The notes: generated from the sequence alone by a model not told the origin. Shown: positions 34,751-44,279, counted from the stretch's first letter. The stretch is 64,000 nucleotides of DNA from Pseudaestuariivita rosea (GCF_017592335.1 NZ_JACNMP010000002.1:236901-300900); one strand, 5' to 3'. A program made the numbers and translations.

Positions 34751-35850
34751 TGCGCATTGGCCAGCGCCGACGGCAGCGCATTCGCAAAAACAGCGTTATC
34801 GGCGAATGTTCCGCAGCTGATCCGAATGCAGCGGTCCTGCGGCGCCACAAACGGCATGCGGGCAAAGACGCCTTCTTCAATCAAACCGGATAGAACGGCG
34901 CGGGCAAAGCGGCCATCGCGACCGCAATCGATTGTCACAAAATTCGTGGCCGATGGCAGGGCCGTCAGGCGGTTTTGCCGTGCGATATCTGTGATCTGGT
35001 CCCGCGAGGCTTTGATCCACGCGATGACATCGGACAGATGGGCCTGATCCCGCAGCGCCGCCATGGCCGCAGCTTGCGCCAGGCGGCCAACGCCAAAGTG
35101 GTTGCGGATTTTGTTGAAGGCAGTGATCAGCGCCGCTGGACCAATCGCATAGCCCACACGCAGACCGGCCAGTCCGTAAGCCTTAGAAAAGGTGCGCATC
35201 CGGATGACCGATGGATTTGCGACATCCAGCGCGGGCGCGGTTCCAGCCGGGGCGCAGTCGATATAGGCCTCATCCAGCACCAAGACACATCCGTCGGGAA
35301 CAGATTCGATCATTCTTTCAATGGCTGCCGCCCCATGCCAGGTGCCCATCGGATTATCGGGATTGGCCAGATAGATCAGCTTGGCGCGGGTGCCTGTTGC
35401 GGCATCGATCAGTGCGGCGGGGTCTTCGTGATCATCACGATAGGGTACCTTGTGCAACACACCTCCATAGCCCTGCACGTGATAGTTGAAGGTCGGATAG
35501 GCCCCGTCCGAGGTCACGACCACGTCGCCCGGGCCGACAAACAGCCGGACCAGATAGCCCAGAAGCCCGTCGATGCCTTCGCCCACCACGATATTTGCTG
35601 CATCGACGCCATGATGGGCCGCCAGAGCCTGCCGCAGGTCGTGAGTTTCCGGATCGCCGTACATCCAGACATCCCCACCTGCGTCGCATATGGCTTTTTG
35701 CGCGGCCGGAGATGGGCCAAAGACGCTTTCGTTGGCGCCAAGGCGGGCCGCAAAGGGCTGTTGTCTTTGACGTTCCTGCGTTTCCGGTCCGACAAATGGA
35801 ACCGATGCAGGCAAAGCGTCGACGATTTCAGTAAAGCGGTATTTTGACAT
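34702..35850 (-). CDS. Histidinol-phosphate aminotransferase-like PLP enzyme
   Basis: A 382-residue fold-type I aminotransferase. LGANESVFGPSP (38-49) and VVGEGIDGLLGYL are N-terminal signatures; YLANPDNPMGTW near 154, VLDEAYIDC near 187 and TFSKAYGLAGLRVGYAIG near 223 (Schiff-base Lys) are cofactor motifs. HisC acts in histidine synthesis, but this branch also includes aromatic and other aminotransferases, and there is no his gene nearby. The last dozen residues (GDTREEEGAAAD) are read from the antisense of the sRNA terminator. Confidence 0.8.
   Translation of the reverse strand: MSKYRFTEIVDALPASVPFVGPETQERQRQQPFAARLGANESVFGPSPAAQKAICDAGGDVWMYGDPETHDLRQALAAHHGVDAANIVVGEGIDGLLGYLVRLFVGPGDVVVTSDGAYPTFNYHVQGYGGVLHKVPYRDDHEDPAALIDAATGTRAKLIYLANPDNPMGTWHGAAAIERMIESVPDGCVLVLDEAYIDCAPAGTAPALDVANPSVIRMRTFSKAYGLAGLRVGYAIGPAALITAFNKIRNHFGVGRLAQAAAMAALRDQAHLSDVIAWIKASRDQITDIARQNRLTALPSATNFVTIDCGRDGRFARAVLSGLIEEGVFARMPFVAPQDRCIRISCGTFADNAVFANALPSALANAHKKSGDTREEEGAAAD
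34709..34749 (+). terminator. Rho-independent terminator of the DUF1127-sRNA transcript
   Basis: The second hairpin (11-bp GC-rich stem) is followed directly by seven T at 34743-34749. The same DNA encodes the C-terminal residues of the convergent hisC-like gene on the minus strand. Confidence 0.88.
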
Positions 35851-35892
35851 GCGCGGCAGATAATCTGATCAGATCACCCGCCGCAAGGCCCC

Positions 35893-36288
35893 CTATGACA
35901 TAAGCTGCGGCTGATCGTGCGCAACGCAGTGTTCGCCGACGGCCAGCAATTCGCTGATATCGACGGGTTTGCGCAGGACCGACGCGATGGCCGGGTCCAT
36001 ATCAAAAAGTTCGCCGCGGGGGAAAACGGTGCTGCCTGTGACAACGATGACCTTACAGTTGGGGTTCTTGTAGGTTGCCAGTGTCGCAACGGACAAACCA
36101 GTGTCTGATCCAAGGTACAGATCCAGCACAACCAGATCGAAGGATGTTGTCATCAGCGTTTTCCGTGCGTCTTCAGGCGATGCGGCCTCGAAACAGACGT
36201 GCTGCGCGCCCTCGAATACCTCGCACCACAGATGCGACAGGGCTGCATCATCCTCGACGACTAGAACTTTCAACGTATTCTCCAACAT
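35893..36288 (-). CDS. Single-domain response regulator (CheY-like receiver)
   Basis: A 131-residue receiver without output domain. Asp13 and Asp14 bind metal, Asp56 in LVVLDLY is the phosphorylation site, Thr84 and Lys107 complete the active site. There is no kinase gene adjacent, so the partner is elsewhere. It may regulate by protein contact or act in a phosphorelay. Confidence 0.9.
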   Translation of the reverse strand: MLENTLKVLVVEDDAALSHLWCEVFEGAQHVCFEAASPEDARKTLMTTSFDLVVLDLYLGSDTGLSVATLATYKNPNCKVIVVTGSTVFPRGELFDMDPAIASVLRKPVDISELLAVGEHCVAHDQPQLMS

Positions 36289-36456
36289 TCGTTAAAGCTG
36301 GACTTAAAACATTAACAATCTTTTAACCATCACCTCAAAATAGTGAATCAGCGTCAATGATCCGAACCAGTGCGGCTTTAATCTGCTATTGGTTGTATAA
36401 AGTCCAAGGCTTTCTTGTCATATCTGAGTCATCGGCACCAAAACGCTTTGCGCCGG

Positions 36457-37812
36457 TCAAACATTCAGCAACAGATGTTCCCGTTCCCACGGGCTGATGA
36501 CCTGAAGAAATTCGTCATACTCGGCCTTTTTGACGATCGAATAAACCCGGCAGAACTCGGGTCCTAGCAGTTCGTGTATCCGGGTTTCGGCGTCAAAGAG
36601 GTCCATCGCGGCATAAAGGCCACGCGGGATGTCTTCGTCGGCGTCATAGGCATCACCCCGAAAGACTTCAGAAGGCGTTTCCTGATTGATCAGTCCCAGA
36701 TATCCGCAGGCCAGCGACGCGGCGATGCCCAGATAGGGGTTGCAATCCATCCCCGCCAGACGGTTTTCGATGCGACGGCTTTCCGGGGGCGAGATGGGAA
36801 TGCGAATGCCCGTTGTGCGATTGTCCCGCCCCCATTGCAGATTGATGGGTGCTGCGTGATCTTTGACGTAGCGGCGATAGCTGTTCACATAGGGCGCCAG
36901 CAGCGCGATGACGCTTGGAAGATATTTCTGCAGTCCGCCGATAAAATGCTGAAATGCGGGGGTTTCGCTGCCGTCTGCATCTGAGAAGATGTTCTGCCCG
37001 TCCTGATCGGCCACAGAATGATGAATATGCATCGCACTGCCAGGTTCGCCTGCGATTGGTTTGGCCATGAAGGTGGCGAAACAATCGTGGCGCAGGGCCG
37101 CTTCGCGGATCAGTCGCTTGAAATAGAAGATCTCATCGGCCAGCCGCACGGGGTTGCCGTGGCGCAGATTGATCTCTACCTGACCGGCGCCGCCTTCCTG
37201 AGTGATCCCGTCGATCTCAAACCCCTGGGCTTCGGCAAAATCATAGATGTCGTCGATGACGGGTCCGTATTCATCAACCGCACTCATGGAATAGGCCTGA
37301 CGGGCGGCGGCGGGACGGCCGGTGCGGCCCATCATGGGTTCAATCGCCTTGGCCGGATCGATGTTGCGGGCGACCAGAAAGAACTCCATCTCGGGCGCGA
37401 CAATCGGGGTCAATCCGCGGTCGTTGTAGAATTTCACAACGCGTTTCAACACGTTGCGCGGGGCCATTTCGACGGGGTTGCCTTTCGTGTCAAAAGCGTC
37501 ATGGATGACTTGTAATGTGCAATCAGCGGTCCAGGGCGCTGCTGTCGCGGTTGTCATATCGGGTTTGAGGATCATGTCGGGTTCGACAAAGCCTTCTGGT
37601 CCCGCCGCTTCGCCCCAGCCCCCGGTGATCGTTTGGAAAAAAATCGAGTTGGGCAGGAAGAAAGACCCTTGTTTGGCGAATTTCGTGGCCGGAACAGCCT
37701 TGCCGCGCGCGATGCCGGGCAGGTCGGGAATGACGCATTCCACTTCGTCCACGCGTTGCCCGTCGATATAGGCCTTGGCCGTAGGGGGCAGATTTTCGAT
37801 CCAATCGGTCAT
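36457..37812 (-). CDS. Glutamine synthetase-family ligase, PuuA-like (gene 1)
   Basis: A 451-residue GS-fold enzyme. HIHHSVADQDGQNIF near 268 and the NSYRRY, NLQWGRDNRTTGIR and ENRLAGMDCNPYL blocks (about 310-370) are those of gamma-glutamylpolyamine synthetases rather than GlnA. It would join glutamate to an amine. The start overlaps the amidotransferase gene by 4 bp. It is the last gene of the module with a second paralogue upstream. Confidence 0.88.
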   Translation of the reverse strand: MTDWIENLPPTAKAYIDGQRVDEVECVIPDLPGIARGKAVPATKFAKQGSFFLPNSIFFQTITGGWGEAAGPEGFVEPDMILKPDMTTATAAPWTADCTLQVIHDAFDTKGNPVEMAPRNVLKRVVKFYNDRGLTPIVAPEMEFFLVARNIDPAKAIEPMMGRTGRPAAARQAYSMSAVDEYGPVIDDIYDFAEAQGFEIDGITQEGGAGQVEINLRHGNPVRLADEIFYFKRLIREAALRHDCFATFMAKPIAGEPGSAMHIHHSVADQDGQNIFSDADGSETPAFQHFIGGLQKYLPSVIALLAPYVNSYRRYVKDHAAPINLQWGRDNRTTGIRIPISPPESRRIENRLAGMDCNPYLGIAASLACGYLGLINQETPSEVFRGDAYDADEDIPRGLYAAMDLFDAETRIHELLGPEFCRVYSIVKKAEYDEFLQVISPWEREHLLLNV

Positions 37813-38501
37813 TGTGGCCTCTGATCACGTTTCAGGAATGCGGCAAGCTGGTCTGCCAATATAGCCGCATCATTTGGAGTCTGTACTTCAGCTTCGGCCC
37901 GATCCATCAAGGCATCCGGATATGTGCCGGTGCCACGGCGGGCCTTGATGTAATCTGCGATCACGGGGTTTGTCAGTTCGGGGTGCGGCTGAACCGTCAG
38001 AATCCGATTATCATAGACCAGCGCCGCGTTGGCACAATGTGCGCTTGAGCCAATGACCCGCGCGCCCGCAGGCAGATCCACCACCTGATCCTGATGCCAG
38101 GCGTTGGCGGCAACAGACCCAAGACCGTCAAATTCATAAAGATGCCTGCCAATGGCCCAACCACCGCTGAATTTTTCGACCCGGCCCCCAAGCGCCTGGG
38201 CGATGATCTGATGGCCGAAACAGATGCCGACCATGGGGCGCCCGTCGGCATAGATATCGCGGATCAATGTCTCAAGCGGAGGAATAAAGGGATGGTTTTC
38301 ATAGGCTCCGTGGGCCGATCCGGTCAAAAGCCACCCGTCGGCGTGATCTACGGTGCCGGGAAACTGCATGTCGACAACATTCCAAGTCTGAAACGCAAAC
38401 CCGTGGCCCTCCAGCATGTTTTCGAACAAAGTGGAAAAATCGCCAAAGCAGGCCCGAATTTCATCGGGCGTATGACCGCATTGCAGAATGCCGATTTTCA
38501 T
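37809..38501 (-). CDS. Class I glutamine amidotransferase-like hydrolase, PuuD-like
   Basis: A 230-residue protein with triad Cys94 (GICFGHQ), His173 and Glu175 (QPHPE). In amine catabolism PuuD-type enzymes of this fold hydrolyse the gamma-glutamyl bond to release glutamate. A position between two PuuA-like ligases supports that. Its end overlaps gene 1 and it starts 71 bp after gene 2. Confidence 0.82.
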   Translation of the reverse strand: MKIGILQCGHTPDEIRACFGDFSTLFENMLEGHGFAFQTWNVVDMQFPGTVDHADGWLLTGSAHGAYENHPFIPPLETLIRDIYADGRPMVGICFGHQIIAQALGGRVEKFSGGWAIGRHLYEFDGLGSVAANAWHQDQVVDLPAGARVIGSSAHCANAALVYDNRILTVQPHPELTNPVIADYIKARRGTGTYPDALMDRAEAEVQTPNDAAILADQLAAFLKRDQRPQ

Positions 38502-38572
38502 GGGTGCCCCGTTTTCGCCCGTCTTTCGATAAAATACTCAATCCTTTGAAAAAGTGGAAGCGAAATAAGATG

Positions 38573-39871
38573 TTAGACAGCTTCGACGACGGCCAGCAGT
38601 CGGTCCTGGGCCGAAAGATCGGCGAATTTACGGACCTCTTGCAGCTTGGTGCGGTGCAGGTTGTCCAGCAGTTGTTGGGGAAAGATGCGGGCCAGAAACT
38701 GGTCTTCCAGCGCCCTGATCGCGCTTTGCCAGTCGGTGTGCAGGCCCGGCAGGTCCTGAGCGTAGGCGTTGCCGGTGATAGGCGCGGGCGGATCAGTGCG
38801 ATCTTCGATCCCGATAAATGCAGCCCCCAGAATGGCGGCCAGCATCAGATAGGGGTTCACATCGCCACCCGCGACGCGGTGTTCGATCCGGCGCGCGTTG
38901 GGTGGACCAGCGGGGATGCGCAGGGCCACTGTGCGGTTGTCATAGCCCCAACAGGCGGCGGTGGGCGCGTGTGAGGCATCGACAAACCTGTCGTAGGAAT
39001 TCTGGTGTGGTGCAAAGAACAAGGTTGACGGCGCCATGGCCTGCAGGCACCCGCCAATCGCGTGTTTTAAAAGGTTATTTCCCATGGCACTTCCATCGTC
39101 AAAGATGTTTTCGCCGCTCTGATTAAGGACGGAAAAATGCACATGCAGACCGTTGCCCGCATCCTGTTCAAAGGGCTTGGCCATGAAGGTGGCGATCAGC
39201 CCGTGTTTGCGGGCTAGACCTTTGGCTAGGGTCTTGAATAATAATGTATTATCGGCGGTTTGCATGGCGTCGCGGTGGATCAGATTGACCTCAAACTGGC
39301 CAGTCCCGCATTCCGACATCGCGGCCTGGGCGGGGATGTCCATTGCCTGACAACCACTGTATAAGTCGTTGAAAAAACTTTCAAAATGATCTAGCTCGGC
39401 TAGCGACAGGATGTTGTCCGACGGATAAAGCGCGGCACTTGCGGGTGCTGAAAGCTGGATGTCGCGGGCCAGATAGAACTCAAGCTCGGTCGCTGCCTGG
39501 ACTGTCCAACCTTTTTGTTCATATTTATCAAGGATTTGTGCCAGGCAATGCCGCGAATCTCCGGCAAAGGGCTGACCATCTTCGCGATACATCCATTGCG
39601 GGATCAAGTGGCCGGGTTGGTCCAGCCAGGGCATGGGAACAGGGCCGCGGTCGGTGGGGTGCAACACGCCGTCTCGGTCGCCGGTGGCGAAGAGGAGCGG
39701 GCTGTTTTCGATGTCAGCGCCGAAGATGTCGACGTTCAGAGCCGACAGCGGCATCCTGTTGGTTTTATTGGCGAATTCCTGCGGCAGACGCTTGCCTCGC
39801 CACTGACCGTTCAGGTCAACGACACCGATGCGCAGGGGGGCGGGCTGATTGGACATGGGGCTTTGTGGCAT
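38573..39871 (-). CDS. Glutamine synthetase-family ligase, PuuA-like (gene 2)
   Basis: A 432-residue GS-fold enzyme from the ATG at 39871 (MPQSPMSNQPAPLRIG); an ATG at 39856 is an alternative and neither has a strong ribosome site. LHVHFSVLNQSGENIF, HQNSYDRFVD and CWGYDNRTVALRIPAG (about 245-340) match the gamma-glutamyl-amine ligase group. It is clearly a paralogue of gene 1 but well diverged, so the two may use different amines. A palindromic site lies 140 bp upstream. Confidence 0.87.
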   Translation of the reverse strand: MPQSPMSNQPAPLRIGVVDLNGQWRGKRLPQEFANKTNRMPLSALNVDIFGADIENSPLLFATGDRDGVLHPTDRGPVPMPWLDQPGHLIPQWMYREDGQPFAGDSRHCLAQILDKYEQKGWTVQAATELEFYLARDIQLSAPASAALYPSDNILSLAELDHFESFFNDLYSGCQAMDIPAQAAMSECGTGQFEVNLIHRDAMQTADNTLLFKTLAKGLARKHGLIATFMAKPFEQDAGNGLHVHFSVLNQSGENIFDDGSAMGNNLLKHAIGGCLQAMAPSTLFFAPHQNSYDRFVDASHAPTAACWGYDNRTVALRIPAGPPNARRIEHRVAGGDVNPYLMLAAILGAAFIGIEDRTDPPAPITGNAYAQDLPGLHTDWQSAIRALEDQFLARIFPQQLLDNLHRTKLQEVRKFADLSAQDRLLAVVEAV

Positions 39872-40010
39872 AAGATTGAGGTCGCGGAAATACCCTGAAA
39901 ACAACGGCTTGGCGCGTATTGTGTGTTTTGCCACAGGTGCGGGGTGGGGGCTGTGAATGAAACAAACGCAACGTCGTGAAAGTAAAGACACCGTGCGGTG
40001 GCCATATCGC

Positions 40011-40030
40011 ATGTGCAAATCGCACATTTT
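40011..40030. promoter_or_regulatory. Single copy of the palindromic site
   Basis: ATGTGCAAATCGCACATTTT matches the paired sites at 20990 and 63787 over 20 bases. No second copy lies 41 bp to either side. It is 140 bp upstream of the PuuA-like gene 2 start and 15 bp from repeat copy B. Confidence 0.55.
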
Positions 40031-40044
40031 TGGGGTTTTCAGAG

Positions 40045-40090
40045 GTGGCCCGCGGCGCGTTTGCGCCACCCTCGGGCCGGCGCTGCCCTC
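40045..40090. repeat. GC-rich intergenic repeat, copy B (partial, inverted)
   Basis: About 46 bp whose reverse complement contains GAGGGCAGCG and CGAGGGTGG, the left part of copies A and D. It has its own small hairpin (GGCGCGTTTGCGCC). It lies just downstream of the 3' end of the permease gene ending at 40139. Confidence 0.5.
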
Positions 40091-40138
40091 AGCTTTCTCT
40101 TACATCTGTTGTAACTACTACAGAAAGGGGCCCTAGTT

Positions 40139-40945
40139 CTAACGAATGATCTGCGGTCTGATCCGCAGTTTCGGGCGCTTTTGTTGGGGTAGGTGGCGGT
40201 TGAGGCGTGTGTTGATCAGGCTGAAGACGCCTATGATCGCCAGGGTCATCAGGATAAAGAAGACCGCTAGAATGGGATAGGGGACAAAGGGGTTGAAGGT
40301 CTTGTCCGCGAAATAGTTCGCATAATAAAGCGCATCGCCGCGCTGTTGCTGTGCGGGGAAGCCTGTGAAAAAAACCAGGGCTGTGGCGTGGAAAAGAAAG
40401 ATCGCCTCGTTCGTATAGGCAGGCCAGCCCAGGCGCAGCATGGTGGGAAAGACGACGCGGCGAAACCGTTTCCAGCCGGACAGGCCATAGGCGTCGGCGG
40501 CCTCGACCTCGCCCTTTGGAATGGATTGCAGGGCGCCATAGAAAATCTCGGCCGAATAGGCGGCGGTGTTCAGAAACAGCACAACCAGCGCGCCTGCCCA
40601 GGCGTTTGTCAGCCAGCCCAGGCCGACGTCGGCCTGACGGAAGGACAGGAACAGGAAGTAGGCAAAGAAGAACTGAATGAACAGCGGCGAGCCACGGAAA
40701 ATAAACACGAACCACTCGGACGGTTTGCGGACCCAGAACAGCGGCGATGCCTTGCCCAGGGCCACCAGCACGGCCAGGAAAAACCCGCTGATGAGGGCAA
40801 AAAGGCCGAAATAGATATTCCAGATCATGCCGGACCCGATCAGCGTGACCTGTTCGCATAGGGTAAAGTCACTGCGCGGCAGCAGGCGTTCGCCGTAGCC
40901 CAGGGACCGAAAGGCGTAGTCCTGAACGGTTTGCCAACAGCTCAT
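40139..40945 (-). CDS. Polar amino acid/amine ABC transporter permease (HisM/GlnP type)
   Basis: A 268-residue inner-membrane protein with about five or six helices. The EAA loop is ADAYGLSGWKRFRRVVFP near 155-172. It pairs with the other permease, whose gene it overlaps by 4 bp. It forms the transport channel of the four-gene importer; the neighbouring ligases suggest an amine or amino acid substrate. Confidence 0.9.
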   Translation of the reverse strand: MSCWQTVQDYAFRSLGYGERLLPRSDFTLCEQVTLIGSGMIWNIYFGLFALISGFFLAVLVALGKASPLFWVRKPSEWFVFIFRGSPLFIQFFFAYFLFLSFRQADVGLGWLTNAWAGALVVLFLNTAAYSAEIFYGALQSIPKGEVEAADAYGLSGWKRFRRVVFPTMLRLGWPAYTNEAIFLFHATALVFFTGFPAQQQRGDALYYANYFADKTFNPFVPYPILAVFFILMTLAIIGVFSLINTRLNRHLPQQKRPKLRIRPQIIR

Positions 40946-41826
40946 GCGGCGGCCCTTCGCAGTTTTTCCCCACCGCTGGTCGCCTGACCGTGGTTCAGTC
41001 GGCGTGTCAGTCGATCAAGTACAATTTCCGATATCTTGGTAAAGGCCAGATAGAAGACCAGCAGCCCCAGAAAATACCACATGCGCCAATCGCCATGGGG
41101 GTAATCGGTGAACCGCGACGTCTTGGTGCCGCCCAGTTCGCGCGCCCAATAGACAATATCTTCGACGCCCAGAAGGAACAGAAGCGGCGTGGATTTGATC
41201 AGAACCATCCACAGGTTGCTGAGGCCGGGCAGGGCATAGACCCACATCTGCGGCACCAGAATGCGCCAGAAGCTTTGGCGGGTGCTCATGCCATAGGCGG
41301 CTGCGGTTTCCATTTGGGCCAGTGGCACCGCCCGCATGGCGCCGAACAGCACGTTCGCGGAAAAGGCACCAAAGACGATGGCAAAGGTCAGGACGGCCAG
41401 GAAGAACCCATAGCCTTCGTGCATCCATTGGGGCGCCGTATTGAGGGGTAGTTTGGCTGCGGCACAGACCACGAAATCATTGCCCTGTCGGATCGGCTGA
41501 TCCCAGTCGGGGCAAAGCGCCTGATGTCTGATCCATTCAAAAAACTGATCAAGCGCGATGACGAAGAACAGAAAAAACGCGATGTCGGGTACGCCGCGGA
41601 CAATGGCGATGTAGGATTTGCCAAACCAGCGCAAAGGCAGGAGTGCCGACCGCGCCGCTGCAGCCCCTGCAAAGCCAAAGGCCAGTGCCAAGGGGGCCGT
41701 CACTGCAAGCAACAGTAAAACCGTTCCAAAGCTGGCGTAAAAGGCCATGTGCTTCCCCGTTGTCAGGTAGCAGGCCATCCATTGCCAGTCAGCTAGCGTT
41801 GTGGGGTCGGTGCAAAATGAAAACAT
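40942..41826 (-). CDS. Polar amino acid/amine ABC transporter permease (HisQ/GlnP type)
   Basis: A 294-residue inner-membrane protein. The EAA loop is TAAAYGMSTRQSFWRILVPQM near 182-202. A periplasmic insert (about 90-135, with two Cys) separates the first helices. It is 44 bp after the binding-protein gene and overlaps the second permease. Confidence 0.9.
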   Translation of the reverse strand: MFSFCTDPTTLADWQWMACYLTTGKHMAFYASFGTVLLLLAVTAPLALAFGFAGAAAARSALLPLRWFGKSYIAIVRGVPDIAFFLFFVIALDQFFEWIRHQALCPDWDQPIRQGNDFVVCAAAKLPLNTAPQWMHEGYGFFLAVLTFAIVFGAFSANVLFGAMRAVPLAQMETAAAYGMSTRQSFWRILVPQMWVYALPGLSNLWMVLIKSTPLLFLLGVEDIVYWARELGGTKTSRFTDYPHGDWRMWYFLGLLVFYLAFTKISEIVLDRLTRRLNHGQATSGGEKLRRAAA

Positions 41827-41870
41827 AAACCAAGTCAGGGTGAGGCCCGATCAGGGCCCCACCGTTCAGA

Positions 41871-42605
41871 TTAGTAGATGGGTGCGCCTTCACCGAACCA
41901 TTTGACGATCAATTCGTTCAGCGTACCATCTTCTTTCATCGAGGTGATGGCTGCGTCAAGCTTTGCTTTGAGTTCTGTGTCAGATTCACGCAAACCGATC
42001 CCGATGCCGTCGCCAAGTGGAACATCATCACCGATGAACATCAGCTCTCCGCCGCTTTCTTCAACGATGGGGGCCAGGAAGTCTTTGTCGGCGAAAACCG
42101 CGTCGGCTTCGCCATTGCGGACGGCAGCGATGGTTTCATCGGGGGTCGCGAATTCCAGCAATGTCGCACCGCTTTCGGCAACATGGCCCGCCTGGATCGT
42201 TGTGGCCTGCGCCGCAACCACGCCACCTGTGATATCAACGCTGTCGCTGGTCGCGACATAGGCCGAGGCCGCAGGTGGATAGTAGTTTTGGGTGAAATCG
42301 ATAACCTCATCCCGTTCGTCGGTGATCGACATGCCCGCCATGATGGTGTCGTAGTTAGATGACACAAGGTTTGGGATGATCGAGTCCCAGTCGTTCATGA
42401 CCCATTCGCAGGTCAGTTCAGCGCGGGCGCAAAGTTCGTCACCCACTTCGCGTTCGAACCCGTCCAGTTCACCGTTATCGTTGATGAAGTTATAGGGGGG
42501 GTAGGCGCCCTCGGTGCCCATGCGGACAGTGGTGCCGTGACCCGCGGCAAAGGTCATGCTGGCGGTCAGCGCCAGGGCGGCGGTTGAAAGAATTATTTTT
42601 TTCAT
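41871..42605 (-). CDS. Periplasmic amino acid/amine-binding protein (SBP family 3)
   Basis: A 244-residue protein with a signal peptide (MKKIILSTAALALTASMTFAAG, cut near 21). GTEGAYPPYNFINDNGELDGFEREVGDEL (seen near 30-58) and DWDSIIPNLVSSNYDTIMAGMSI are family 3 hallmarks. Two Cys near 60 and 66 may form a disulfide. It delivers substrate to the HisQ/HisM-type permeases. The ligand, perhaps an amine or basic amino acid, cannot be read. Confidence 0.92.
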   Translation of the reverse strand: MKKIILSTAALALTASMTFAAGHGTTVRMGTEGAYPPYNFINDNGELDGFEREVGDELCARAELTCEWVMNDWDSIIPNLVSSNYDTIMAGMSITDERDEVIDFTQNYYPPAASAYVATSDSVDITGGVVAAQATTIQAGHVAESGATLLEFATPDETIAAVRNGEADAVFADKDFLAPIVEESGGELMFIGDDVPLGDGIGIGLRESDTELKAKLDAAITSMKEDGTLNELIVKWFGEGAPIY

Positions 42606-42636
42606 TTGGTTTGACTCTCCTGTTGGCTTTTTTGTT

Positions 42637-43422
42637 TTAGGCCGCTTTGCCGGCAGACAGAAATTGCTGCAGGCGGGGGGATTGCGGCGTGTCGAAAACG
42701 GCGTCTGGTGCGCCTTCCTCTTCGATCAGGCCCTGATGCAGAAAAACGACGTGGTCGCTGACATCACGGGCGAGATTCATGTCATGGGTGACGATGATCA
42801 TTGTGCGTCCCTCGGCCGCCAGGGCCTTGATCACGCGGATCACTTCCTGTTCCAGTTCGGGGTCCAGGGCCGAGGTGGGTTCGTCGAAAAGCAGCGCCTT
42901 GGGTTCCATCGCAAGGGCACGGGCAATGGCGGCGCGCTGCTGCTGGCCGCCCGACAATTGCGCGGGATAGACATCGCATTTATCGCCGATGCCGACCTTG
43001 TCCAGATACATCCGCGCGGCCTCTTCAACCTCGGCCTTGTCGCGGCGCAGGACGGTCACCGGTGCCTCCATCACATTTTGCAGGATGGTCATATGGGCCC
43101 ACAGGTTGAACTGCTGAAACACCATCGACAGGTTGGTCCGGATGCGGATCATCTGCGCGCGGTCCGCGGGGTGCCGTGACAGCCCCTGACCTTTCCAGTG
43201 AACGGCTTCGCCTTCGAACAAAATCTCACCCTGCTGGCTGTTTTCCAACAGATTGGCACAGCGCAGAAGCGTCGATTTGCCTGACCCCGACGATCCGATC
43301 AAACATACGACATCGCCCCGTTTTGCAGTGATATCGACGCCCTTGAGAACCTCAAGTTCATCGTAGCATTTGTGCAAATCACGAATCTCTATGACGGGGT
43401 TGTCTGACACATGCGTTCCCAT
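42637..43422 (-). CDS. ABC transporter ATPase (HisP/GlnQ type)
   Basis: A 261-residue ATPase from the ATG at 43422 (MGTHVSDNPVIEIRDLHKCY); the frame runs to 43476. Walker A GSSGSGKST near 44, signature LSGGQQQRAAIARAL near 150, Walker B LLFDEPTSALDP near 173 and the switch His in VTHD near 208. It heads the transporter operon, which runs into the glutamylation genes. Confidence 0.93.
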   Translation of the reverse strand: MGTHVSDNPVIEIRDLHKCYDELEVLKGVDITAKRGDVVCLIGSSGSGKSTLLRCANLLENSQQGEILFEGEAVHWKGQGLSRHPADRAQMIRIRTNLSMVFQQFNLWAHMTILQNVMEAPVTVLRRDKAEVEEAARMYLDKVGIGDKCDVYPAQLSGGQQQRAAIARALAMEPKALLFDEPTSALDPELEQEVIRVIKALAAEGRTMIIVTHDMNLARDVSDHVVFLHQGLIEEEGAPDAVFDTPQSPRLQQFLSAGKAA

Positions 43423-43732
43423 GTTAATGAGGACTAATAGTAGGGCGCAGTTTTCCGTCAAATGCAATGCTTTCATTCCGCTTGACGCAGCGAAAACCGG
43501 AAAAAATCGTTAAATATCGTGCGGAATGTTCGGGCGTTGCATGTTGATTGGGCAGGAATGAATGGGGTGAATTGATCACGTGGACTGATAACTTTTCCCT
43601 TTGGTGGGATTTTGTAGAAGGTGAAGCAATGTCAAATATCGAAACTGATCGGTCAGTGGCTTCGTTGAAATGTTATCCACAAGGCTTAAACCAGACTTTT
43701 GATGCCAGCTGATTATGATCTTAACCTGATCA
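43423..43732. other. Promoter region of the transporter operon
   Basis: This 310-bp gap precedes the ATPase gene. It has an inverted pair CATTCCGC (43474-43481) and GCGGAATG (43521-43528) with 39 bp between, a possible operator, and one perfect DnaA box TTATCCACA at 43673-43681. No gene fits. Confidence 0.4.
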
Positions 43733-44173
43733 TTAAATGTTTTCGATGACTTGCCAAAACGCTGCCCATGTCTTTCTTTGTTCTTCGGGCATATCGCGAT
43801 CGTTATCCTCATTCATGAGTTGCTGTGGGGTGGCCCAAACGATACTAAGCGGGCGTGCGGCATTGCAGAGTTGTTCCGATTGTTCGTCTGTTATTCTATT
43901 TCCAAGTATTTGCACCAAGCCTGCCTGACCAACGGGCACCTGCAGCATGTCATCAATATAACCTTGCAAATCGGCCCGTTTGGCGTCCTCGGGAAATGCG
44001 GAAATAAGCGCTTTTAATGCAGTCAAATCCTGATCCCGTGCACCTCCGCAGGCCCATTTTACGGTGATGGGCGCCAAAATGAAGTCAAAGCCAAAAAAGA
44101 CGTTTATGTTGCGATCAGTTTGCGCTGATGCAACACAAGCCATCATGATAAGGTAAAAAGTGAACTGTTTCAT
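43733..44173 (-). CDS. Secreted hypothetical protein
   Basis: A 146-residue protein from the ATG at 44173 (AAGG five bases before it); the frame reaches 44248. The N-terminus MKQFTFYLIMMACVASA is a signal peptide. The mature part is acidic, with three Cys and AARPLSIVWATPQQLMNE near the C-terminus. I recognise no family. It lies alone after the PhnD-like gene on the same strand. Confidence 0.6.
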   Translation of the reverse strand: MKQFTFYLIMMACVASAQTDRNINVFFGFDFILAPITVKWACGGARDQDLTALKALISAFPEDAKRADLQGYIDDMLQVPVGQAGLVQILGNRITDEQSEQLCNAARPLSIVWATPQQLMNEDNDRDMPEEQRKTWAAFWQVIENI

Positions 44174-44279
44174 CGCCTTTAACATTACGCGATCAATCAG
44201 GATAACGCTGTAACAGTCAAGTTGCAGTGGGTTCCCTGAATGTACCATGTGGCGGATTATCTATAACCGTTGTCGGCCC

